57,426 nt of DNA from Acidobacteriota bacterium (GCA_021804965.1 JAJZGG010000006.1:12038-69463), one strand, 5' to 3'; positions 25,767 through 35,688 are shown, counted from the first letter of the stretch. A program made the numbers and translations. Notes: a model not told the origin generated them from the sequence alone.

Positions 25767-25910
25767 TCCGAAACTTCATAGGACTATACGGCCCCATACC
25801 CGCCGAACGAAACCGGTTCGAATTTCTCAGGATTCGAATGCATTTCCGATGCCGTTCCGGATCAGCAGCAACCCAATTGGCAGGCTCTGTTGCGTTGCGG
25901 CATTGCGGAC

Positions 25911-26936
<1,026 letters not shown>

Positions 26937-26975
26937 TCAAGTTGGCGGACGCCGATTCCGTTTCCACATTCGCTG

Positions 26976-27269
26976 CTAATTTTTGCTTCCGTCCGCTTTG
27001 ACGGGGCGCAGCAGATGCGAGAACGTGAGCTGGACAAGTTTCCACCTGCCTTTTTCCTTGCTGTAAACCTCTGTCACCATAAAAGGATTGGTCACTTCCC
27101 GAGAGCCAACGACTGCCTGCAAGTCCATATCTTCCAGCACGACAGCCGCATCCCCAAAGATGCGAACGTCCACTGCGTGGATGAATGCCTTTTTGTACCA
27201 GATGCCACCACTTTTGTCTGCACTCTTAGCGCTTTGGGTCGTGGCTTGGGATGTGGAAATTGATTGCAT
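26976..27269 (-). pseudogene. C-terminal fragment of a DUF4440/SnoaL-like (NTF2-fold) protein
   Basis: The frame gives 97 residues. From about residue 23 it matches the second half of an NTF2-like DUF4440 domain (VRIFGDAAVVLEDMD ... VTEVYSKEKGRWKLVQLTFSHL), while the first half, with the helices and the first strands, is absent. No Shine-Dalgarno precedes the ATG at 27269, and a strong hairpin lies just upstream. It is most likely the remnant of a truncated gene; a functional short protein cannot be excluded. Confidence 0.55.
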
Positions 27270-27275
27270 GATGGC

Positions 27276-27304
27276 AGCGCCGCTCCTTTGGGGGGAGCGG
27301 CGCT
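27276..27304. terminator. Hairpin after the respiratory cluster
   Basis: AGCGCCGCTCC/GGAGCGGCGCT, an 11 bp stem with a 7-base loop, 38 bases past the stop of the last cluster gene. No T-run follows. It probably ends or protects the cluster's mRNA. Confidence 0.55.
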
Positions 27305-27342
27305 GGTTTGTTGGGGGTTGTGGGTGGGGCCTGCTGTGGCGG

Positions 27343-28692
27343 CTAGAAGATGTAGCGGATGAGCAGGTAGGAGGTGTTGTTGTCGGAGGCGCTGCGGCCG
27401 CTGCCGTCATAGTTGGAGGAGGCGCCGTTGAAGCGGGTGTAGGCGTAGTACTGGTAGGCGATGTCGACGTTTTGCAGCGGCCAGTAGGAGATGTTGGCGA
27501 TGATGCCTTCGCTGCGTGGGCTGGCGGTGCGGCTGCCGACGACGGGTGCCGGTGCGTAGAGCATGGCGTCTGCGGTGCCGGAGGTGAGGAACCAGCCGGC
27601 TGCACCAGACAACCGATTGCCATAGTGGTATTCGACGTTGGCATTGGCGGTGTTCAGGTGGTGGCTGCCGGGCGAGGCTGCGCCGCCGGCGATGCTGCCG
27701 TTGAGGGTGGAGTTTTCGCGCAGGTAGGTGCCGCGCACGGAGAGGACATCGCGACCGATGGTACGGTCATACTCGAAGTCGGGGCCGAAGTCGGTGTAGT
27801 CGTCGGTGGGACCGCTGACGGCACCGGGGAACGAGGACATGTGCATGCCGTAGAAGCCGGCCTCGAAGACGTTGGTGCGACCGCTCTCCTGATAGGCGAC
27901 GCGCCAGTAGGGAGCCATGCCGCTGATGTTGTAGGAGGCACCGGTGCCGGCGTTGGGCTGCGAGGAGCCGATGTGGTCGGAGCGATAGAGGGTGAAGGCG
28001 CCGTAGAGGTGGTTGTCCCACATGCTGTAGGCCCCGACGCCGGCGACATCCTGGGCGAGATTTCCCTGCAGGATGGCGGATGCGGCAGGCGTGGGCGCTG
28101 CATCGGGCGCGATGAAGGGATAGCCCCAGGCGGGAAGCGTCATCCAGGGATCCTCGAGGGTGGGATTGTTGTTCATCATGAGGCCGTAGATGAGGTCCTT
28201 GCCGTCGAGCTTGGTCTTTTTGGCGAAGCGGATATCGGTGTTGTCCATGCCGAAGTGATCCGCCTGCGCGTCATAGGTGACCTGGAGGAAGCTGCCGAGA
28301 TGGTCGCCCCAGGCTCCGGCGAGAAACAGGGAGATGTCCTGGGGAAATTCAAAGCTGGAGTTCTGGGTGGTGGGCTGCTTGGTCTGGACGCTGGTCATGG
28401 ACGTCTCAAACCAGGCGCCGAGCGGGAGGTTCTGCAACAGGGCCAGCGCAGGGCGGCGCTTGTCGGAGCTGGGAGCGGGGACGAGGTTGTTGTCCATGCG
28501 CTGGGTGTAGGCGAGGAGCTTGAAGAGGCGTCCTGCGGGATTGAGCTCGGGCGGCGTGTAATGGCATCCGCTGCAGGCGAGTCCGGTTTGTCGCGCGTAG
28601 CTGGGCAGTGCCGTGGCTGTGCGCGTGGCGGCCAGTAGAGAAAAGACGAGGATGGCAAGCAAGACTTTGACTTGCACCGACGGAAACTTCAT
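27343..28692 (-). CDS. Fused monoheme cytochrome-porin (Cyc2-like) outer-membrane protein
   Basis: 449 residues. After a signal peptide (to about residue 28) comes PSYARQTGLACSGCHYTPPEL with one heme site C40-S-G-C-H44, then FKLLAYT. The remaining 390 residues have alternating aromatic/polar strands (FLQVTYDAQADHFGMDNT; WRVAYQESGRTNVFEAGFYG) and a terminal aromatic residue (LLIRYIF), as in outer-membrane beta-barrels. A single N-terminal heme followed by a porin, with the ARQTG-x-x-C-x-x-CH-x3-P-x-L pattern, is the architecture of Cyc2 iron oxidases, although similar N-termini occur in less well-known porin-cytochromes. It is the last gene of the cluster, 82 bases after the lipoprotein cytochrome; good GGGGGA ribosome site. 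Inference: electron transfer across the outer membrane. Confidence 0.75.
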   Translation of the reverse strand: MKFPSVQVKVLLAILVFSLLAATRTATALPSYARQTGLACSGCHYTPPELNPAGRLFKLLAYTQRMDNNLVPAPSSDKRRPALALLQNLPLGAWFETSMTSVQTKQPTTQNSSFEFPQDISLFLAGAWGDHLGSFLQVTYDAQADHFGMDNTDIRFAKKTKLDGKDLIYGLMMNNNPTLEDPWMTLPAWGYPFIAPDAAPTPAASAILQGNLAQDVAGVGAYSMWDNHLYGAFTLYRSDHIGSSQPNAGTGASYNISGMAPYWRVAYQESGRTNVFEAGFYGMHMSSFPGAVSGPTDDYTDFGPDFEYDRTIGRDVLSVRGTYLRENSTLNGSIAGGAASPGSHHLNTANANVEYHYGNRLSGAAGWFLTSGTADAMLYAPAPVVGSRTASPRSEGIIANISYWPLQNVDIAYQYYAYTRFNGASSNYDGSGRSASDNNTSYLLIRYIF

Positions 28693-28774
28693 AAATCCCC
28701 CTTGCAAAACGTGCTTCCTGAATGGTGGAAAGATGCTCCGCGGAGCTGCGCCCGCTGGAGCCGAAAGCCTCCGG

Positions 28775-29563
28775 CTATTGCTTGTCGTAGACAAGGCCCG
28801 GGGCACGATAGGGCGGATCGGAGATGAGGCGGATGTAGGAGATGACGGCCTCGATCTCCGGCTTGCTGAGCGTCCATCCGTAGGCCGGCATGAGCGCGGA
28901 GCGGTTTACGGCAACGCCGCCGTGGGCAATGATGTTGGACAGATCGGCGTGGGAGAGTTTGTTGTAGATGTCGCCGCTGGTGAAGGCGTGCGGCTTGACG
29001 GCGAGGTTGTCGTAGTTGGAGACCTGCTCGACGGTGGAGTTGGAGTCATGGCAACGGGAGCAGTAGGTTGCGTTGACCTGAAAGCCGACCTGCTGCTGAT
29101 AGCCGGCGGCGTATTCGGGGATGAGCAGCGAGACGGTTTTGCCGTGCGCATCGGGCGAGGTGGCGGTGAAGGGATAGAGGCCGGAGATGCCGCCGAGGGT
29201 GAGACGGACGGTGACCTGTCCGTTGTCATCGGTGAGTGCCTGGGCGGGCCGGATGGTGACGCCGGCGGGGCCGGCAAGCTGGAGGACGGCACCGGGGACG
29301 GCGTTGCCCTGATCGTCATTGACCTGCAGGACGAGAGACTGCGGCAGCAACGAGCCGGGCGAGCCGAGCTGGCGGTCGCCGCTGACGATGACGATGGCCG
29401 AGCCGGTGGCTTTGGCATGGAGCGCCGGAGCCGCGGATTGGCGATGCATGCAGCCGACACTGAGCAGGGTGGCAGAGAGGGCGGCAAGCAGGATGCCGAG
29501 CTGCGCGGCAGTACGCCGGGCGGCGCGAAGATGGAAATCGAGGTTGCGCGGAGTGATCTTCAT
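28775..29563 (-). CDS. Monoheme cytochrome c lipoprotein with Ig-like domain
   Basis: 262 residues. The signal peptide ends in a lipobox (LSVGC, Cys38), so the protein should be lipid-anchored. Residues about 55-150 look like a bacterial Ig/invasin-type domain (SLVLQVNDDQGNAVPGAVLQL ... DDNGQVTVRLTLGG). The C-terminal part is a class I cytochrome c: CSRCH at 168-172 and a Met-ligand segment ALMPAYGWTLSKPEIEAVISYI. Its start overlaps the stop of the octaheme gene (ATGA), so translation is coupled. It is placed to shuttle electrons between the inner-membrane complex and the outer-membrane porin-cytochrome. Confidence 0.85.
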   Translation of the reverse strand: MKITPRNLDFHLRAARRTAAQLGILLAALSATLLSVGCMHRQSAAPALHAKATGSAIVIVSGDRQLGSPGSLLPQSLVLQVNDDQGNAVPGAVLQLAGPAGVTIRPAQALTDDNGQVTVRLTLGGISGLYPFTATSPDAHGKTVSLLIPEYAAGYQQQVGFQVNATYCSRCHDSNSTVEQVSNYDNLAVKPHAFTSGDIYNKLSHADLSNIIAHGGVAVNRSALMPAYGWTLSKPEIEAVISYIRLISDPPYRAPGLVYDKQ

Positions 29564-31623
29564 TTCCTGGCCGCCTGACTGGCACCGGACTTCTGTGCCA
29601 TGAGGAATGCGGTGAGAGAGCGGGCGTCGTCGTCACTGATGTGCTGGTTGGGCTCCATGGTGCCGGGACGCAGTGCCTGCGGGTTCTTGAGGTAGTGGTA
29701 GATCCAGGCGGCGGTGAGCCGGGAGCCGACCTGGGTGAGCGTGGGACCGATGTAGCCCTTGTCCTGATTGGGGTTGACGATGTGGCAGGACTGGCAGGCG
29801 TACTTGGAGTAGAAGAGCTGTCTTCCCTTTTCCACCTGGTCGGGCGAGTAGCCGGTGAGCGGCAGCTCGTCGCGCTGGAAGGCGGGAGTCTGGTAGACGG
29901 CGAGGATGTAGTCGGTGAGAATGGTGCGCTCGGCGTCGGTGAGGTTGAAGCGCGGCATGCGGCGGATGAGCGCCGGGCGCAGGGTGTTGGGGTTCTTCAG
30001 GAAGGCGTCGAGCCACGGACGCTGCACGGAAGAGCCTTCCCAGCTGAGGTCGGGAGCCATGTCGCCGCCGCGGCCGTTGATGCGATGGCAGCTGAGGCAG
30101 TTCAACTGGGTCATGAGCTGACCGGCCTTGTCGGTGGGCTCGTAGTGGGTCTCCTGCACGGCGGGGCGCTGCAGATTAAGCGGAAGCTCGAAGCTGCGGT
30201 CAGTGAGCGGAAGCAGTGCGGTGACGACGGCCTCAACCTGCGCGGGGGTGAAGTTGTACTTCGGCATGTGGAGCGAGGGACCGAAGGAACGAGGGTGGCT
30301 GATCTTCTGCGTGAGATAGGCCGGGAGCGTGCGCTCCATGCCGGGCAGGAAGACGAGCTGAACGACGGGCTTGCTGCCGATGCGGCTGAGGTTGGGTCCG
30401 AAGTTGTCTGGCTTGTCGATGCCGCGAATCTGATGGCAGGAGGCGCAGCCGTACTCGATGACGAGCTTTTTGCCGTGGGCGATCTGGGCGGGCGTGGACG
30501 GGGACAGATGGACGTTGGCAAGCAGGTCGGGGTTGGTCTTGCTCTGGACAAAGGCGGTGATGAGCTTGAGCTGCGCATCGGTCCAGCGGTACTGGGGCAT
30601 GAGCGTGGACGGATCGTAGTGCTGGGGATTACGCATCCAGGCCGTGAGCCACTCCGGGCGGACCTTGGTGCCGACATTGGTCAGCTCCGGTCCGAGGTTG
30701 CCGCCGACGAGGTTTCCGGCTGCATTCTGGGTGGCGTGGCAGGAGGCGCAGAAGGATTCGCCGTAGAGGCTGGCACCGGCGGTTGGGTCCGGCGCCGGTC
30801 CATGGACTGCCGCAGCGGGCATGGGCATGGTGTCGCCGGGGTTGGGCGTGCTGTTGGCGATGAGGAACGCGGAGATGTCGGAGGCATCGGCGTCACTGAG
30901 CTTGAAGTTGGGCATGGTGGCCGAGGCGGAGTAACTGGTGGGGTCCTTGAGCCAGGCGTAGATCCACTCGCGGGTGGTTTTGTCGGCGATGTGGGTGAGC
31001 GGCGGCGGATTGTCGGTGGCCTGGAGTTTGGTGCCGTCGGGCAGGACGATGGAGTGGCAGTTGACGCAGCCGTAGCGGGCCAGCATGAGGCGGCCCTGGT
31101 TGAGCTTGGGCGTGCCCTCGAGCGGACCCTGATGGCACTGGCCGCAGGAGGACTCCATGTAGCGCGCCGGGAGGATGGGCTCTTCGCCGGCCATTTCACT
31201 GTGGTGGGCCTGGCCGACGGTGGTGGCCGCACCCTGACCACGATGGCAGATGACGCAACCGAACTCGGTGAGCTTGTGCGGGATGCGCGGATGGGCACGG
31301 AATGGCTGCTGCTGGACATCGGCGAGGCTGGTCTCGGTGAGTCCGACGTGGCAGGTCTGGCAGCGATCGACGACGCTCATCTGGGGAATCCAGATCTGCT
31401 GGATGCCGCCGTGGAAGTGGCGCTGCAGGGTGAGCGCGTCGGTGCGATGGGAGATGAAGCGGAGATATTGGCGCTGGTAGCCGTGCCACTGGCTGAAGTA
31501 GTCCTTGGCCGGGGCGATGGTGAGCAGCAGCAGGAGCACAAAACTGACGACACCGAACATGCGGAACGGGTCACGCAGAAAGGCGAGACAAGAGGCGAGG
31601 AAACCTGTCTTCGGGGTTTTCAC
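29560..31623 (-). CDS. Membrane-anchored octaheme cytochrome c
   Basis: 687 residues, GTG start. One membrane helix at about 24-38, then eight CxxCH sites at about residues 88, 123, 160, 186, 292, 393, 509 and 610. The first three are closely spaced (a triheme head). The next five each head a class I cytochrome c domain with its own methionine-containing segment before a helix (TMPNFKLSD, LMPQYRWTD, HMPKYNFTP, RMPRFNLTD, TMEPNQHISD). It is the cytochrome c1/f equivalent of the adjacent cytochrome b-Rieske complex, greatly enlarged. It starts one base after the cytochrome b C-terminal gene ends. Confidence 0.88.
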   Translation of the reverse strand: MKTPKTGFLASCLAFLRDPFRMFGVVSFVLLLLLTIAPAKDYFSQWHGYQRQYLRFISHRTDALTLQRHFHGGIQQIWIPQMSVVDRCQTCHVGLTETSLADVQQQPFRAHPRIPHKLTEFGCVICHRGQGAATTVGQAHHSEMAGEEPILPARYMESSCGQCHQGPLEGTPKLNQGRLMLARYGCVNCHSIVLPDGTKLQATDNPPPLTHIADKTTREWIYAWLKDPTSYSASATMPNFKLSDADASDISAFLIANSTPNPGDTMPMPAAAVHGPAPDPTAGASLYGESFCASCHATQNAAGNLVGGNLGPELTNVGTKVRPEWLTAWMRNPQHYDPSTLMPQYRWTDAQLKLITAFVQSKTNPDLLANVHLSPSTPAQIAHGKKLVIEYGCASCHQIRGIDKPDNFGPNLSRIGSKPVVQLVFLPGMERTLPAYLTQKISHPRSFGPSLHMPKYNFTPAQVEAVVTALLPLTDRSFELPLNLQRPAVQETHYEPTDKAGQLMTQLNCLSCHRINGRGGDMAPDLSWEGSSVQRPWLDAFLKNPNTLRPALIRRMPRFNLTDAERTILTDYILAVYQTPAFQRDELPLTGYSPDQVEKGRQLFYSKYACQSCHIVNPNQDKGYIGPTLTQVGSRLTAAWIYHYLKNPQALRPGTMEPNQHISDDDARSLTAFLMAQKSGASQAARK

Positions 31624-32328
31624 TTAGCTCCTCCACGGCAATACCCACGACCAGCCAGGGCCGCGGAAGAATGTGCCCACTGCAGTGAGTACGATGAGTT
31701 GAAAAAGAAACCAGGTCATGATCCACCAGGAGACGGGACGTTGCGCGAGATAGCTGCGGAAGCGGCTGGGCGACTGCGGAGAGCTGAAGGCGGCCAGCAG
31801 CAGGAAGAGAGCGACGATGGCGGTTGGAACCAGCGCGACGTAGACATCGAAGACGGCCAGGAAGACGATGAGCGCGACCGAGAGGATCATCGACCAGCGC
31901 AGACGCTGCGTGCGGTTCTTGAGGAACAGCCCCTGAGCTTCGATGTTGATGTCGAAGTAGGGGATGACGATGAGCGAGACGACGAGCAGACCGGGGATGA
32001 TGACGCCGGCGACGACGGGCGGAAAGTAGTGGAGCATCTCCTGCAGGCCGAGGAAGTACCAGGGAGCCTTGGCAGGGTTGGGAGTGTTGGTGGGGTTGGC
32101 GATGCCCTCAAGCGGCGCGTTGAAGAACAGCGACATGAGGACGAGGCCGAGGAAGAGACATTCGACGGCAAGCAGCGCGCGGATGAGGACCTCGGGGAAG
32201 GTCTGCACACGCTCCTCTTCATAGGCGCGCACCTGGGAGGAGGTGCGACGCGTGACGAAGAGCACACGACGCTGCGAGACGCGCATGTCGGAGCCGACTT
32301 CGGCGGTGAAATCCCTGGGAGGTGTCAT
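31624..32328 (-). CDS. Cytochrome b C-terminal subunit (subunit IV-like)
   Basis: 234 residues with about four membrane helices. The quinol-oxidising-site motif appears as [16 protein letters not shown] (about residues 82-97), i.e. APWY where mitochondrial-type complexes have PEWY; non-PEWY versions are common in low-potential, menaquinol-using complexes. It corresponds to subunit IV of b6f or the C-terminal half of cytochrome b. It overlaps the cytochrome b N-terminal gene by four bases (ATGA), as in split-b complexes. Confidence 0.9.
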   Translation of the reverse strand: MTPPRDFTAEVGSDMRVSQRRVLFVTRRTSSQVRAYEEERVQTFPEVLIRALLAVECLFLGLVLMSLFFNAPLEGIANPTNTPNPAKAPWYFLGLQEMLHYFPPVVAGVIIPGLLVVSLIVIPYFDINIEAQGLFLKNRTQRLRWSMILSVALIVFLAVFDVYVALVPTAIVALFLLLAAFSSPQSPSRFRSYLAQRPVSWWIMTWFLFQLIVLTAVGTFFRGPGWSWVLPWRS

Positions 32329-33116
32329 GATTGTTTCTTCTCCTCGGAGGCTGGCTGGGCGGGGTTTTCGGCGTTGCCGGGCTCACTCTGGCGGACGTAG
32401 AGGCCGCCGTCCTTGCGGATGCGCCAGAAGTGCACGGCGAGAAAGAGGACGGCGCTGAGCGGCAGGATGACGGTGTGCAGGACGTAGAAGCGCAGCAGGG
32501 CGTTGGCGTTGACCTGATGGCCGCCGAGCAGCAGGAAACGGATCTTGTCACCGACGAGCGGGACGGCTGAGGAGATGTTGGTGCCGACGGTGATGGCCCA
32601 GAAGGCGAGCTGATCCCAGGGCAGCAGATAGCCGGTGTAACTGAGCAGCAGCGTGACGAGCAGCAGGATGACGCCGACGACCCAGTTGAACTCCCGCGGG
32701 GCGCGATAGGCACCGCGATAGAAGACACGAAACATGTGGGCAAATGCGAGGAAGACCATGGCGTGGGCCGACCATCGATGCAGGTTGCGCAGGAAGAGTC
32801 CGGAGGAGACGACGAAGCGCAGATCCTTGACGTCGGAGTATGCCTGGGGCACGGAGGGGTGGTAGTAGAGCATGAGCACGACGCCGGTGCCGACGAGGAT
32901 GAAGAAGGTGCCAAGCGTGAGGGTTCCCAGATACCAGGTGGCGCTGAGGCTGACCATGCGTTTGCGGACCTTGGTGGAGAAGAGGTGGAGGAAGAGATTC
33001 TGCTGGATGGCGAGGGCGTTGTGGAGCGTGCTGCTGCCGGTGCCACTGCGGAAGATAGATTTCCAGACGCGGGTGCGCTCGAGTCTGGCGAAGTAGGTTT
33101 CGAGGCGGTTCGGCAT
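32325..33116 (-). CDS. Cytochrome b N-terminal subunit (b6-like)
   Basis: 263 residues, four membrane helices. Heme-ligand pairs: [16 protein letters not shown] gives His-x13-His, and [19 protein letters not shown] gives His-x14-His, the spacing of cytochrome b6. GYLLPWDQ is the conserved Qo-side block after the second helix. There is no cysteine at the position that holds heme cn in b6f. With the Rieske, subunit IV and octaheme genes it forms the core of a quinol:cytochrome c oxidoreductase in the inner membrane. Confidence 0.92.
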   Translation of the reverse strand: MPNRLETYFARLERTRVWKSIFRSGTGSSTLHNALAIQQNLFLHLFSTKVRKRMVSLSATWYLGTLTLGTFFILVGTGVVLMLYYHPSVPQAYSDVKDLRFVVSSGLFLRNLHRWSAHAMVFLAFAHMFRVFYRGAYRAPREFNWVVGVILLLVTLLLSYTGYLLPWDQLAFWAITVGTNISSAVPLVGDKIRFLLLGGHQVNANALLRFYVLHTVILPLSAVLFLAVHFWRIRKDGGLYVRQSEPGNAENPAQPASEEKKQS

Positions 33117-33119
33117 ACG

Positions 33120-33611
33120 TTATACCCTCAGGAACTGAAGCTCGGGAATGGTGGTGGAGCGGTCGACCATGAGCTCGCCGTCGTCGCTGAGCCAGAGCTT
33201 GAGCCATGGCAGCGGCTTGGGAGCAGGACCAGCCAGCTTCTTCCCTTCCCGGTTGAAGCGGCTGCCGTGGCAGGGACAGGCGATCATGTTCAGCTCGGGC
33301 TTCCAGGCGGTCATGCAGCCGAGATGGGTGCAAATGGCGCTGAGCGAGAAGAAGCCTTCGGCGATGTGGACGAGATAGATGGCCGAGTCGACATCGAGCG
33401 TGACCGAGCCGGTGGGAAAGTTTTCTGTTCTGCCGACGTTGACGATGGGCGACGGCTCGAAGAGGACATTGGGGGAAAGATAGCGGTAGTAGAAGGCGAG
33501 CGTTCCGGCAGCGGCGACTCCGAGCGAACCGAGTCCCAACTGGGTGAAGAACTTTCTGCGATCCAGCTCGACTTCATGCGAATCGAGTCCGGGGTGCGGT
33601 GTGCTGTTCAT
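33120..33611 (-). CDS. Rieske [2Fe-2S] protein
   Basis: 163 residues. The twin-arginine-like N-terminus LDRRKFFTQLGLGSLGV leads into one membrane helix. Cluster ligands: CTHLGC (94-99) and CPCHGS (112-117). It accepts one electron from quinol at the Qo site. The start at 33611 puts the Tat motif at residues 18-19; a longer frame to 33659 would overlap the flavoprotein gene. The gene lies 3 bases upstream of cytochrome b and just after the flavoprotein gene. Confidence 0.92.
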   Translation of the reverse strand: MNSTPHPGLDSHEVELDRRKFFTQLGLGSLGVAAAGTLAFYYRYLSPNVLFEPSPIVNVGRTENFPTGSVTLDVDSAIYLVHIAEGFFSLSAICTHLGCMTAWKPELNMIACPCHGSRFNREGKKLAGPAPKPLPWLKLWLSDDGELMVDRSTTIPELQFLRV

Positions 33612-33618
33612 GGTTGCA

Positions 33619-35631
33619 TCACTTCCTGTCTGCCGTTGCCAGGCGCAACGGCGCTTCAATCGCTTCGAGGGAGATCAATCCCGTGGGTTCGGACGGGATC
33701 AGGTTGTAGGCTTCCATGGTGATGGTGCCGGCCGGGCAGCGGGCGGCGCAGAGACCGCAGCGGATGCAGCGGGTTTCGTCCTTGAGCATGACGGAGCCGG
33801 AGACGGAGCCGAGGTCGCCGGCGCGCAGATTTTCCAGTTCGATGTCGAGGAACTGCTCGTTGTCCATGAGCTGCTGCACGACGTTGGGTTCAAACTGGAA
33901 GCGGTCGAGACTGACCAGCTCCAGACAACTCTCGGGACAGACATCGACGCAGCCGCCGCAGAGGACGCAGAGACTGCCGTCGTCGGATTTGCCTTCAAAG
34001 ACGGTGTTAACCCAGCAGTGGAGGCAGCGCTGGGCCTCGGCGCGCGCGGTCTGCTCGTCGTAGACGACCTCGACTTCCGTCATGCCGGTGCGACGGTCGA
34101 TGGGGAGCACGGGAGGATCGTTGCGCACCAGATCAAGGAGGTTGACGGGCATGCTGTGGCGATGGAGGATCTCGACTTCAATGCGAGGCTCCGGATGGCT
34201 GGTGCCGCGCAGATACTCGTCGATGCCCATGGCGGCGCGCTTGCCGTCGGCCACGCTGTCAATGATGAGGCGCGGACCGAAGGCGCAGTCGCCGCCGGCG
34301 AAGATGCCGGAAGCCGAAGTCATGAGGGTTCGCGCGTTGACGGAGATGAGACCGCGGCGGGAGATTTCGACGCCGTCGTCGGGCTGGAGAAAATCGAGCC
34401 GTGGTGCCTGGCCGATGGCCATGATGATGGTGTCGCAGTCGAGGAGGAATTCGCTGTTTTCGTGGAAGGTGGGATTGAAGCGGCCGTTGGCGTCGAAGAC
34501 CTGCTTGGTGCGGACGACCTCGAGTGCGGCGACGCCGTTGGGACCGGCGACGATGCGCTTGGGACCGAGGCCGGGATGAAGGATGACGCCTTCCTCTTCG
34601 GCCTCGACGATCTCCTCCTCGGCGGCGGGCATGATCTCGCGGTTTTCCAGGCAGACGAGATGGACCTCACTGGCACCGAGACGCAGCGCCGAGAGCGAGA
34701 TGTCCATCATCTCCTTGCCGGCGAGGGCCTCGACGTTGCCGGGGTCCGGCTCCTGCTCCGTAGCTCCATGCGCTGCTGCTCCGTCTTCGGCAGCTCCGTT
34801 GTGGATGGGCACATGCTGGCGGACGACCTCGCGTGCGGCCGAGCGGGCCACGTCCATGGCGACGTTGCCGCCACCGATGACGATGACTTTTTTGCCGATG
34901 GTGAACTGGTAGCCCAGGTTGACGTTGAGCAGGAAATCGATGCCCTTGTGGACGCCGTCGAGATCGACGCCGGGGATTGTGAGGTCGCGGCTCTGGTGGG
35001 CGCCGACGGCGATGAGGACAGCGTCAAAGCCCTGCTGACGCAGCCCGGCGATGGTGAAGTCGCGGCCGGCGGCCTGGTTGAGCTTGAGGGTGATGTCGCC
35101 GGTGGCGAGAATCTCCCGCACCTGCGCCTGAATGACGCTGCGCGGCAGACGATACTCCGGGACACCGAGATGGAGCATGCCGCCGGCAACGGGCGATGCC
35201 TCGAAGATGGTGACGGCGTAGCCCATGAGGGCCAGATCGTGGGCTGCGGACAGGCCGACGGGGCCGGCACCGACGACGGCGATCTTGAAGGGAAGCTTCT
35301 TCTGCGCGCGTCCCTTGTTGACGTCGACGGGACGGCGGGACTCCGGTCCGTGGCGCTCGGTGAGAAAGCGCTTGAGCGCACGGATGGAGATGGGGCGATC
35401 AATGGAACCGCGACGACAGGCGGTCTCACAGGGGTGCGCGCAAACCCTGCCGCAGATGCTGGCGAGCGGGTTGGGTTCACGCGCGTAGCGATAGGCCTCC
35501 TCGAATTTGCCTTCGGCGATGAGGCCGACGTATCGACCGGCGTTGGTGTGGGCCGGACAGGCCATCATGCAGGGAAAGTTGGTGTGCAACCAGCCTGCAT
35601 CGACTGGCTTGTCGTCAAATTGTTTCCACAT
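33619..35631 (-). CDS. FAD/NAD(P)-dependent iron-sulfur oxidoreductase (GltD-like) of the cytochrome complex
   Basis: 670 residues. Residues about 15-100 are a Fer4_20 domain with Cys-rich blocks (NFPCMMACPAHTN; ICGRVCAHPCETACRRG). FAD binding is at VVGAGPVGLSAAHDLALMG and NAD(P) binding at VIGGGNVAMDVARSAAR, with a second GG region ASGIFAGGDCAFGP. The C-terminus carries two 4Fe-4S sets: CVLCGGCVDVCPESC and CIRCGLCAARCPAGT, plus CLHCW. GltD-type proteins are near 480 residues and lack this ferredoxin tail. Its place between cupredoxin and Rieske genes argues for electron exchange between NAD(P)H and the quinone-cytochrome complex, not for glutamate synthesis. It is probably a peripheral cytoplasmic subunit, as no signal peptide is seen. 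Confidence 0.88.
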   Translation of the reverse strand: MWKQFDDKPVDAGWLHTNFPCMMACPAHTNAGRYVGLIAEGKFEEAYRYAREPNPLASICGRVCAHPCETACRRGSIDRPISIRALKRFLTERHGPESRRPVDVNKGRAQKKLPFKIAVVGAGPVGLSAAHDLALMGYAVTIFEASPVAGGMLHLGVPEYRLPRSVIQAQVREILATGDITLKLNQAAGRDFTIAGLRQQGFDAVLIAVGAHQSRDLTIPGVDLDGVHKGIDFLLNVNLGYQFTIGKKVIVIGGGNVAMDVARSAAREVVRQHVPIHNGAAEDGAAAHGATEQEPDPGNVEALAGKEMMDISLSALRLGASEVHLVCLENREIMPAAEEEIVEAEEEGVILHPGLGPKRIVAGPNGVAALEVVRTKQVFDANGRFNPTFHENSEFLLDCDTIIMAIGQAPRLDFLQPDDGVEISRRGLISVNARTLMTSASGIFAGGDCAFGPRLIIDSVADGKRAAMGIDEYLRGTSHPEPRIEVEILHRHSMPVNLLDLVRNDPPVLPIDRRTGMTEVEVVYDEQTARAEAQRCLHCWVNTVFEGKSDDGSLCVLCGGCVDVCPESCLELVSLDRFQFEPNVVQQLMDNEQFLDIELENLRAGDLGSVSGSVMLKDETRCIRCGLCAARCPAGTITMEAYNLIPSEPTGLISLEAIEAPLRLATADRK

Positions 35632-35688
35632 TGCTCCGTCTCCCTGACCTGCCGTGGCACACAGTGCCGTTGACGTTGCGTGCTGGAA

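Noticed and set aside
23017-25797. A 926-codon open frame antisense to the GH9 gene
   Set aside because: It mirrors the GC-rich codon pattern of the real gene, has an Arg/His-rich product with no domain, and the sense strand has clear GH9 motifs.
29641-32400. A 919-codon open frame antisense to the octaheme and cytochrome b genes
   Set aside because: Gly/Glu/Val-rich product without domains; the opposite strand carries eight CxxCH sites and cytochrome b motifs.
33619-35631. Reading the flavoprotein as the glutamate synthase small subunit (gltD)
   Set aside because: It is much longer, carries extra 4Fe-4S sets and sits inside a Rieske/cytochrome b operon; the GltD-like core alone does not decide function.
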